Assembly (NCBI GenBank): GCA_029931535.1
Contig: JAQPZY010001521.1
Coordinates: 620,001 to 684,000, forward strand
Length of the DNA: 64,000 nt
DNA from: Margaritifera margaritifera
Taxonomy: Eukaryota > Mollusca > Bivalvia > Unionida > Margaritiferidae
Direction: 5' to 3'
Part shown: positions 23,530 to 32,566 of the stretch, one piece after another
How positions within the stretch are numbered: the stretch's first letter is position 1
Layout: each line of letters begins with the position of its first letter
The notes under the pieces: model-generated
Seen by the model: only the letters and a program-made list of their open reading frames with translations
What the model was told of the DNA's origin: nothing
Database searches by the model: none
Program-made: the position numbers and the translations under genes

Positions 23530-24657
23530 TTACTCCTTTATAATATGTAAGTGGCAACGTTGTTTCTGTTTCCACCTCCTGGGAGTGTTAAAGATATAAT
23601 TTAAGTCATTTACTTTCTTTTCAACGGTATAAGGACCATACAATTTAGCCCGAAGAGGATTTGGAGGTATGGGCAAGAGAGCTCGAACTTTCTCACCTGG
23701 CTTAAAACTCCTTTCCTGTGTATTTCTGTCATACCTTAATTTCATTTTAGTTCTTGCTACTTCACAAGCCTTTGACAACTTATATTTGAAACCTGAGACA
23801 TAGTCAAGAAGATTAATCTTTGAATCTTCATTTGAAAGATGTTTCTCTTTCAATGATTTCAATGGTCCACGGACAGTATGTCCAAAAACCAATTCAAATG
23901 GACCGGAACCCAATGAATTTGAACTGATTCCCTAACAACAAACAACAACAAATGAACACCCTCATCCCAATCCTTTCCTGTATCAAAGCAATAAGACCGA
24001 ATCATATTCTTCAAAGTTTGATGAAATCTTTCTAAAGCCCCTTGACTTTCAGGGTGATAGGCAGAAGCTTTAAACTGTTGAATGCCTTATTCATGCATAA
24101 CTTGTTGGAAAATTCCAGACATAAAAGGTGACCCTTGATCAGACTGAACAGATTTGGGAAGGCCAACAAGTGTAAAAACTTCACCAAAGCTATTACAATG
24201 GTTTTAGTTTTAATATTTCTCAAAGGAATTGCCTCTGGAAATCTTGTCGACGCACACATTATGGTCAACAAGTATTGGTTGCCTGACTTGGTCTTAGGTA
24301 ATGGACCGACGCAGTATACCATTATTCTACTAAATGGTTCGTCAAAAGCAGGCATAGGTTGCAGATGAGCCTTGGGTATCTTCTGATTGGGTTTTCCTAC
24401 CATTTGACAAGTGTGACAAGATCTACAGTATTTAGAAACATCACTTTTACGTTTCGGCCAGTAAAATGAGTCAAGATCTTGTGATAAGTCTTATTGAGTC
24501 CTAAATCACCAACCAAGGGAGTTTCATGGGCTAGACTAAGAATGTCTTGTTGATATGACCTCGGTACGACAATTTGATAACTCACTGACCACTTGTCACC
24601 AGCGTGTACCTCAAGTAGTCTCCATTTTCTCATAAGGAATTGTTCACAAAGAAACAC
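23530..24657 (-). pseudogene. Integrase of Gmr1-like copy 1
   Basis: From N to C: the zinc-binding H2C2 region (LSLAHETPLVGDLGLNKTYH, then CRSCHTCQ across a frame change near 24,410), the catalytic core (LPKTKSGNQYLLTIMCASTR at about 24,260-24,320), and the C-terminal region with a GPY module (LYGPYTVEKKVNDLNYIF, 23,530-23,913). The first catalytic Asp position before CVGPLP reads Tyr (IMVYCVGPL); copy 2 has Asp there. Another frameshift separates the core from its second Asp region. It lies upstream of the reverse transcriptase in the direction of transcription. Confidence 0.8.
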
Positions 24658-24661
24658 ACTG

Positions 24662-25330
24662 TCACTTGTGTGATTTCAGTTTCACTAATAGTTCTCTGAA
24701 ATAAACAGTCGATCTCAGGATCTTGTTCCTGTTTGACAAAGAGTGATTGTCTTTTGTCACGCTGAATAGAATAGAGAGAATAAGTTGTAAAAATAGGATC
24801 ACTGTGATCAATACCTTCTGATTGATCAATGTCAGGAGAGAAAGTGACCTCGTCAAAATACTGACCAATAAATGTGTCAGCTAAAGGAATAATTTCCTGC
24901 TCAACATCATTCTCAAGAGCTCCTTTTGCCATATCTCTGATAACTGCACAAGCAGGAAACAAATCAGGGATTTCAATCTCAATAGAAACAACTTTTTGAT
25001 CCAAACAAGGCTTGTCAGTTACAAGTCGATCAACCACGACCAATACTCCAGCAAGGTCATTGCCTAGTAACAATCTTCAATACGTAAACAAGTCACTCCC
25101 GAAACAGTCACAGGTCCTGAAACTAAGTCTGATACCAAATTGACACAATGGAGAGTAACATTTACATAGCCGCACTCTACTCCCTGAATAATTGCACTTT
25201 CACTAGAAGAAGACTTCTCAGACAAAGGCAAAGTACCTGACAACAATAGAGACTAAGACGCTCCTGTGTCCCTTAATATTTTAATATTGATAGGTTTGGC
25301 TGAATCGCCAATAAGTGATATAGAACCTTA
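24662..25330 (-). pseudogene. Aspartic protease and linker of Gmr1-like copy 1
   Basis: The retroviral-type protease active site DTGA lies at 25,259-25,270 (context ILRDTGAS, followed by a TAG). The frame continues with GVECGYVNVTLHCVNLVSD and, after a frame change, LLLGNDLAGVLVVVD, a typical second protease block. A long acidic linker to the integrase follows (24,662-25,000). Confidence 0.7.
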
Positions 25331-26767
25331 TGACATGAATAGTTCATAAGTCTCCATAATAGAATGAGACTGGAGTTTGTTTGACTCAACAAATGTATTG
25401 CTTTCAATACAAGACTGTGACCATGACCTCTTTGAAATAAGAGCATTTGGAATAGTTCTGTCTTTATTCTGTTGCTTATTTTTCAACCTGAGAGCAATCA
25501 GAATTGACGTGCCCTTTCTTTTTACAATAAGTGCATGTAGGAAGAGATAAGGATTCTGCTCAGTCTTATCAGACATTTGATTTCTAACAGTTGTGCTGAA
25601 ATTACTGGTTTTTTTTATTACCATAAAACTGCTTAGAGGAAGATCTATTGCCAAATAAACTTTTGTGAGTCAAGGAATAATCATCAGCCATACGAGCAGC
25701 ATTTTCCAAAGTTTCCACTTTCTGCTCGTTAAGATAAGTCTTGACATCAGTATGGATGCATCTCTTGAACTCTTCAAGTAATACGAGCTGTTTGAAGTTA
25801 TCGTAATCTTGATCAACCTTCTTGGCTGAGCACCACCTATCAAATAGTTGTTCTTTTTCCTTTGGAAATTCGAGATGAGTTTGTCCAGTTTTCTTTTCTA
25901 TAACTCCTAAAGTTTTGTCGATATGCCTCAGGTACCAAATCATTACCCTTACAGATGTACTCCTTAGCCACATCATAATCAGTGCTTTGTTGTACTGACA
26001 GTGAAGTGTAGACTTCACGAGCGTTGCCAATAAGTACACTTTGTAATAACTAAGTCCAATGCTCTCTTGGTCATTTTAAGTTTTCAGCAATTTTCTCAAA
26101 GTGAAGAAAGTATTTATCTACTTCTTTATCCTGAAAGGGGATACTAATCTAATATATCTGGATCTGGTAACATCAAAACCTGAACTTGTGTGTAAATGGG
26201 GGGGGGGGGGAGTGCTCCGCTTGCCAGTTATAATTCTTTTAATCTATATTGCATTTGTCTTTGCGTATGTCTCTCCTCTTTCTCTCTCTCGTTCGCAGCA
26301 TCTGCATTTCCCTTTCCTTCATTTCCCTCTCTTCTTTCTCTCATTTTCCTCTCCTCTTTTTTCTCTCTCTCTCTTTCTCTTCCATCTCTCTCCATTTCCT
26401 CTTTCACTCTCTCTGCATCTGCAGTTCCCTTTCCTTCGTTTCCGTCTTCTTCTCCTTTTTCTGAATTTGCAGTTCCAAGCTGAAGCGTACTTAATTCTAA
26501 TTCAACCTGGTTTGTTTCAGCTGTAATTCCTTTAATTTCCTATTAAACTAGATACAGTCTTATCAATTAAACCCAAATCACTATTATCCAAACTTACCTT
26601 CCCACCAAATATGGAATTAAAATATTATTTATCTCTTCCTTTGCCAAAGACGCTTTCGCCTCAGAAATATCATAATGTCTGGCAGGCTCAAGCAACTCGT
26701 CCTTTTTCGTAGACTCGAACCTTACCTGGGTAAGACTTGAAATAAAGTTCTCAACCTTAGATGACAT
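25330..26767 (-). pseudogene. Gag of Gmr1-like copy 1
   Basis: The likely start is the ATG at 26,765-26,767 (MSSKVENFISSLTQ), about 120 bases downstream of the primer-binding site. A highly charged Glu/Arg/Lys region follows, encoded by the CT-rich plus-strand tract at 26,270-26,470. Then comes a capsid-like segment (25,602-26,039, with VLLEEFKRCIHTDVKTYL and AARMADDYSLTH). A zinc knuckle CTYCKKKGHVNSDC at 25,494-25,535 lies in another frame. Several stops and frame changes interrupt it. Plus-strand Ser/Leu/Phe-rich frames here are shadows. Confidence 0.75.
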
Positions 26768-26884
26768 TGTGAATGCTTGCTCGTTTCATTAAAGAGTTCT
26801 CAAATGGGTGAAATAAAATCTTTAACAGAAACAATGAAAATTCCAAAACAAAGACAATTTAAATTGTAATTTAAAGAAATTCAC

Positions 26885-26902
26885 ATCCCAAACGATCCCC
26901 CA
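26885..26902 (-). promoter_or_regulatory. Primer-binding site, tRNA-Pro type
   Basis: On the minus strand TGGGGGATCGTTTGGGAT begins five bases inside the 5' LTR. It differs at three of 18 positions from the tRNA-Pro primer-binding site known from murine leukaemia virus, so proline tRNA is the likely primer. Confidence 0.7.
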
Positions 26903-26907
26903 ATTTC

Positions 26908-27610
26908 TGTTACGACTCTAGGTCTAACAAATATGTAAGAAAAGAAAGTGAAACCAACAATGTAAGTAAAATCCGCAAGCAATTTATTTCTAGACAATTA
27001 AAGTGAAAATTCAAAAGACACTTACAATATTGTAAATTAAAATCAAAATAATCCACTAATTCTAAGTGTCCTAATCACTCGTCCAAAAATATAGAATTTT
27101 CCGAATTAAATGTAACACCTTTGAATGTACTGATGTGCCAGTAGTCTTAAATGTCCTGATATGCCTGAATGACGTAATCCAGAATATCTTTGAATAAATT
27201 AACACAATCCCAAAGTCATGTATCAATTAAAAATGAGAATGAGCACTTTAGTAATTCCAATGAATATTTTAAATAAATAATTCCTCTCTCTGAGTTTGCT
27301 CTGACTTTCACAACACAGAAATAAACATCTGATTTTTAAAATGATTCTTCATAGACTGACCATTAGAACAAGAATAAACTATTGTTTACCAAACTCCCAA
27401 CGTATAAACACAGGACACCTGACATAATTGTCTAGAAAAGTATATGCCTACATGACCAAAATCAGTAATTCTAGTGGAAAACCAATCTAATCGTAAACAA
27501 AAGCAACCCTGACCTCGAATTCTAAATAAACAACTTTTGTGCATCCTACTATCAAGGAATAAGTTAAATATGTATGACAAAAGTTAAATATGTAAAAATT
27601 ATACATAACA
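26908..27610 (-). repeat. 5' LTR of Gmr1-like copy 1
   Basis: Starts TGTTACGACT and shares long stretches with the LTR at 22,187. The distal end is placed where AT-rich LTR sequence gives way to GC-richer Polinton sequence, between about 27,600 and 27,640. Divergence from the other LTR, including indels, shows the insertion is not recent. Confidence 0.7.
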
Positions 27611-27629
27611 ATTAAATATCTGGTCGATG

Positions 27630-28215
27630 TCTAATGTACAGTTGTATCGTTAGAGTCTCATCAGGGAGGTCCAGGAAGATACACGGGCGCCGTTGGTGTC
27701 ACCCGGAGTGCATTCGGGGAGAACCAGAACAATATGTAACCCTGCGCAGCTACGCTTCCCGATCCTGAAAGGTTCGCTCTCTAACTGCCACTGATGGCGT
27801 CACAGGTCAGATTAACCGGAATTGTTTAGGTGCTCTTGACAATATCTGGAGCGATATTGTATCCAGGGCATCCGAGTCTTGCGCGCATAATTCATTCGCG
27901 TTCGGGAATCTTATTGATATCTTCGGTCCGCTCAAGAACTGTTCTCAGCTACGATTGTGCAATATCCACCGCGTACTGTGGAGACTCGATCGAGATGACA
28001 GAGCTGATTGTGGGCTCGGGTACGTGTATGAAAATAAATTTTAGATTCTTTTCCGGTTACCAATGAAATCCTCCATCGGATTTCATCATTGAACGAGTCA
28101 GTCTCTTACGCGCCCGTGGGAAGCCCAACAACGCTCTAGGCTGCGTCCGAGTAAGACGAAAACACGAGCGAGTTAGTCGTGTAAAGGCCTTCCAACGGAG
28201 TCGATCGGATGTTAG
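27630..28215 (-). pseudogene. Unassigned Polinton coding remnant
   Basis: GC-rich sequence with interrupted minus frames, such as ISSVISIESPQYAVDIAQS and, after a stop, LERTEDINKIPERE followed by IMRARLGCPGYNIAP. It lies between the retrotransposon and the ATPase side. It could be part of a capsid or minor capsid gene. No motif is conclusive. Confidence 0.3.
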
Positions 28216-28222
28216 GCCAATT

Positions 28223-28474
28223 CTAATAAACGCGCAACGACGCTAATGCGATCTCGAGTGTGCGGGTAGTTGGCGTCGGAAAAACCACGTGGAATTCTGG
28301 TTTCGTTGACGAGATTCTAATCATCGAGGTGGCGCTCGGGTTTGTATTTGCAACGACAGGCTGCATCGCAGCATTGATTTCGCGAAACACACGGAGCGTT
28401 TCAACACAAAAAGTTTCCTCAGAACTCATCGGTGTTGTATACATTATCGATATATTTTCGGTGTCGGTCAGCAC
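28223..28474 (-). pseudogene. Unassigned short Polinton ORF
   Basis: An 83-codon minus frame (start MLTDTENISIMYTTPMSSEE) lies directly downstream of the ATPase. It contains FREINAAMQPVVANTNPSA. The plus-strand frame over 28,260-28,526 is equally long, so coding on the minus strand is inferred from neighbours. No family is recognised. Confidence 0.3.
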
Positions 28475-28510
28475 CCTTTGCTATGACATCGCTGGCAGGT
28501 TTTCTCATCG

Positions 28511-29150
28511 TATATATTTATCATGATTGTCATATTGCTTCACAAATCCGCGTCCAGACCTGCGCGATACTTGAGCTGTCCACCACTCAAGTCGATCGTG
28601 AGGAAACCATACGGGACCAGGATGACCTTCGCGAAGATATTTCAAAACGCATCCCATGAAGCTTTGGCGGCACACCAGGTCCAAGGAATGTTTGTGAGGC
28701 CATGCGCGTCAACCCCACGAAATATCATCAACATGTTGCAGTTGTCCCAGATCACGTTATGCACGTGTCCGTATCGTTGGGTCACATATATCACGTCTGT
28801 TTTTTTGGCCGGCCCCGGAAAATATTCTCGCGGGTTTGTCTTGCTAGTCAAGCATCACATTGTCGTACACGACAAAATTATTGTTTTCCGGGTCGAGGTC
28901 GTCAATGGTACGGGCTTCATCGATCGTGAAAAAGAACTGAATGGTGGACGATGAAGACGTCTTCGACGACGCAAGCGCTTCGATGAAATCCCCGAGTACG
29001 TCATAACACGGCTGATCATCCGCGGCTGGTGCAATCACGTACAATCGATCCGACGTTAACCATCGCACGATCACTTTCAGCAACAATTGGGTTTTCTTGG
29101 ATCCACCCGGGGAAATAATTAACACGCGAACCGAGTTTGGAAACAGATAA
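28511..29150 (-). pseudogene. Genome-packaging ATPase (A32/FtsK-HerA type), broken
   Basis: Polinton ATPases pump DNA into capsids. The minus frame starts with a degenerate Walker A loop, ISPGGSKKTQLLLK (about 29,080-29,120), where Lys replaces the usual Gly before the catalytic Lys. It is followed by a Walker B-like FVVYDNVMLD at about 28,845-28,880. In the next frame come an aromatic/Gln block (DVIYVTQRYGHVHN) and Asn-Cys-Asn, matching the conserved order of this family (sensor Gln, then an RxN-like segment). At least one frameshift separates the two halves and more stops follow towards 28,510. The N-terminus runs out at the edge of the remnant near 29.19 kb. Confidence 0.6.
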
Positions 29151-29449
29151 CTGGTTCCACAGAACTAGGCCTGGGCCTCCGAGGCTTCACAGACGCAGAA
29201 AAGTCAATGACGGTGCAAATCTTCGGTTTTTACTGATATGTGAAAATCATGTTTATATTATCAAGACATTTTCTATTAAATAATTAACCCATTTTCTATT
29301 CTTTTAAGTATTAAAAAGTTATTTTCTCATATTATAAATGTGTATCCTAACATTATTGTTTTTGTTGTTATTTTTTTTATATAGAAAGAATTGTGCAGCA
29401 GTTTCAAAACCCATCTCAGCAATAAGACACTCGAATGTTTTAAACACCG

Positions 29450-29560
29450 AAGAGTATTTTGAACTTAGGCTCAAAGGACTCTAGAGTGTTCTGAACCTCG
29501 GGTCAAATAACTCGAGAGTATTATGAACCTAAGCTCGAAACACTACTTAATACACTAAAA
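29450..29560. repeat. Short 32-bp repeat, three copies, at each unit start
   Basis: Three tandem variants of a GAGTATT-x-TGAACCTAGG-CTCAAA motif spaced 32 bases apart. The related stretch at 38,690-38,760 and 46,010-46,070 keeps two copies, so the small array predates the unit duplications. Confidence 0.5.
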
Positions 29561-29959
29561 TTGTCTTTGTGTATTCACATAAAAAGCTCCCAATAAATAT
29601 TTAACACCGTCAAATAAAGAATGGATGAAAAAGAAATTAGTGTTTACAGTTCTATAATTATCTATACCCGATTTATTAGCAGCAAGAAACTATTATATGC
29701 ATTAAATTGTGGGGCTTTCCCTTTTAAACAGTACTATAAAACCTTCCTTTATTTTGCTCTAAGAAAACAGGTAGAGAGTTGTGTCCCTTACCCTTTTATT
29801 TCGGTGTGACTCTGTTATTTAGCACATTATCTAGTCTTCATACACATTTAGATAATTATTTACGAATATGCATATTATGTGGTCAGAAACATTGTGGAAA
29901 ATGATTTGGGACTTACACAAGACGTAGTATAAAACAAACTACTTTTGCAATGACCACAT

Positions 29960-30140
29960 AATTCCATAAAGGAATCCTCACATAACTGCTCCAAGAGCAA
30001 CTATAGCCAAATTTTCAAACTTTGCCGATAGAGACTTAGTTCTATACAAAGCAGATAAATTTCCGTGCACCAGCAAGTGAATTATGCTGGACCTTCATCC
30101 TAGCACGAATACAGAGCGAGTCAAATTGTCTGCGTTTGGT
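29960..30140 (-). pseudogene. Single-membrane-span exon-like block, unit A (broken)
   Basis: The minus strand reads DNLTRSVFVLG, stop, then LSAKFENLAIVALGAVM, stop, then GFLYGIMWSL. It aligns with the open copy in unit B and the copy in unit C. A putative splice acceptor (CAAACGCAG) precedes it. Two in-frame stops make this copy a pseudogene. It lies about 1.8 kb downstream of the intact secreted-protein gene. Confidence 0.35.
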
Positions 30141-30144
30141 TGAA

Positions 30145-31870
30145 CGAGTCTAGAGTCTATTTTTGGAACAGATACATTTTAAAATCTCCTACTTCTTGAA
30201 TGAGGCAAATATTGCCTTTAATATAGCTCTCGTGATTAGCAATACGATGAAAAGTAAAATAGACTAAATAACTCGCCTACTGGTCATAATTTAGTGGATG
30301 AGAGCGATGCTGGCTTCAGTGTGATCTATATCGAAATTCCTATAAGGTAGAAAGTGACTGCTACTGCTCTATTGAAGATATGTTTCAGCACACATTGAAC
30401 ATCAAGAAGCCATCATAATATATTATGGCATTTCATTATTGAAAATTAATACCCACGACATTCTAGCAAACAAAAAACACTACAAAAATTTAAAAAGTAA
30501 CAAATACTTCAACAAAAAGTACTTATGGAATAATCATCAAAGTATTAATTTTATACTATACAAATTGAAAACGAAATGTGTTTTCATTAAATGTACGTTA
30601 CGCGAAGCTAAATTCACAGACTGTTATTTTTCTTTTATGACTGAGCATTTATTGCAAATAACATGTTAACATCCGTTCCCAAAATTTAGTACGATTATGT
30701 TTGACAAAGTCAGTGATAACAGGATTGGAGAATTTAAAGACAAGATTAAGGATAAGACCTGAGAAAACAAAATCTTTTCACCTATCGGAAACAGCGGTGT
30801 AGATTGGTGTAACACGTATGTTAAAACTATGTATTGTAAGGCAGATAAAATGTGATAACTGAAAATCAAGAGTATCATCCTAAGTGTTTGGAAGTCACTT
30901 CATATAACTATCTTCTTCTCTTTTGGCCACAAAGAAAGTTGTTGTGAGATTGAAAATACCATTTAGGACATCTTTGAAGAGTAAAAACTACATAAAAAAG
31001 ACTTACGTTTAGTACGAAAAATAGAATTTATTCAATAAAAAATAAGTATCACAGACATAGTTTCTACAGCTCTTAAGATCTATACAATTATTTGAGACAT
31101 TTCAATCACACGTGCAATAAATAAATTAATGGATATTACTTGATCTTTCATTCCAAAACACTTATTCCTGACATTTTCACAATAGGTTAGAATTATTTAC
31201 AATTGTCCAATATAACTGTTCTTTCCATCCGCCTCACATAAAATATGTAATTATGGATTTACAATGTCTAACGCATTCAATTTGATTCGGAACTGAGAAA
31301 GTAGTGAAAAACTGCATCACAATAAACATTACAAATTCAAAACAACATTGTGTTCCACATTCACATGTATATAACAAAATGCAGTAACAAAAGAGTAGCA
31401 TACACTTACATAAATCAACAATACAAAATAGCATCTTAAATGTTATGCTACAAATTCAATTAAAACACCCATTTCTGTTCGTACACACATTGATAAAACA
31501 AAGATAAATTAGACATTTCCAGAAAAAGATAAATAAACAAAAGCCAGAAGAAGAGGAAGAAGAAAAGAAGAAATTTGAACACATTCAAATAGTCAAAATT
31601 TAAAAGAACAAATATAATATTTAGGAACTGCATTATGTGGTTGGATTTCATTTTGCGTTCCATATTGCAATATACCTCTCAGATGATCTTATTGTTAAGA
31701 ACGTGAATATATTGCCATGCAATATATCAATGACCGTCTTATTGCACTGATTGAGTAAACAAAACAATTTAATACTTGAGATGAAAAATACCAATTGATG
31801 AATAAAATAGGCAGCACCTGATATATTTAGTGGCGACAGACCCACGCTCTTTCTTGAAGTTGCCCGTAGC
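30145..31870. other. Unit A spacer without a recognised gene
   Basis: Parts of this spacer (about 30,900-31,500) recur at 41,100-41,600 in unit B, but frames are not conserved. It would include the 3' untranslated region and downstream flank of the four-exon gene. Confidence 0.45.
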
Positions 31871-31877
31871 AGACAAA

Positions 31878-32486
31878 TTATAATATATCTTTAATATACT
31901 TATACAGAAGGCTGAATTGTCCTAGGTTTTTCTCAACATCCCGCATAATAATGTAGTTGCGGAATAAGATTTCTTCCGGGGAGGTAACTAGGAGAACTTG
32001 GTCGCTAATTATGGAAGAATTCAAGTACTGAGTGATAGATTCTCCCTGGCTCAAGGTTCCGATTTGAAGCTCACATAAGATAGTCCACAACTTGTTCAAC
32101 ACGGCTTTGATGTTGACCACGTGATTGGCGGCTGCATCACTAGAGGCCAAATTAGTATAGATGACTAGTTCAGAGAAATTTCCGAAGTTGCTCTTGAAAA
32201 GTTTTCCCAGCTGAAAGGATCAAAATAGAGATAGATAAAATGCAACAAATGTCAAACAATTAACAGCTACAATAATATGTTTGTGTCGGGAGAAGAAGAA
32301 TGTCCTGCATCAATCGTTCCCTTTTTGCATCGTTATAATCAATAGTTATTGCTCTTTGGATTCATATCCCTATATGTAATTTCTATTCATACAAATAAAG
32401 TATGTTCCATGCATACCAAATCTGACATTACAGTAGGTGATTGGTAACTCGACTTTTGTTGAAATTCGTTATAAGGTGAACAAAGA

Positions 32487-32566
<80 letters not shown>

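Larger units (their letters stand above)
22187..27610 (-). mobile_element. Gmr1-like LTR retrotransposon, copy 1, nested in the Polinton
   Basis: Two related LTRs (start TGTTACGACT at 22,187 and 26,908) flank minus-strand gag, protease, integrase and reverse transcriptase. The order is gag-PR-IN-RT, with integrase before reverse transcriptase, although the RT and IN sequences are Ty3/Gypsy-like. That combination defines the Gmr1-like lineage first described in cod. A primer-binding site and the gag start are visible next to the 5' LTR. The RNase H and the end of RT are deleted, and frames are broken, so the copy is dead. The outer end near 27,610 and the target-site duplication were not resolved. 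Confidence 0.85.
18960..29200 (-). mobile_element. Polinton/Maverick (adintovirus-like) remnant, morphogenesis part
   Basis: A GC-richer block (18.96-22.19 plus 27.63-29.2 kb, about 4.8 kb in all) carries minus-strand remains of four genes typical of Polintons: an A32/FtsK-like packaging ATPase, a double jelly-roll major capsid protein, a short pVI/pX-like protein and an adenain-like cysteine protease, in that order. All are broken by frameshifts, stops or deletions, so this is an old endogenous copy. A Gmr1-like LTR retrotransposon splits the block. The integrase and polymerase genes are absent here; a polymerase lies at 60.1-63.2 kb. Terminal inverted repeats were not found. The edges are set by composition and are approximate. 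Confidence 0.7.

Noticed and set aside
26101..26526. Leu/Ser/Phe-rich plus-strand frames
   Set aside because: Artefacts of the CT-rich tract, which is the antisense of the charged Gag region.
28523..28954. 143-codon plus-strand frame
   Set aside because: Antisense to the packaging ATPase remains; no motif of its own.
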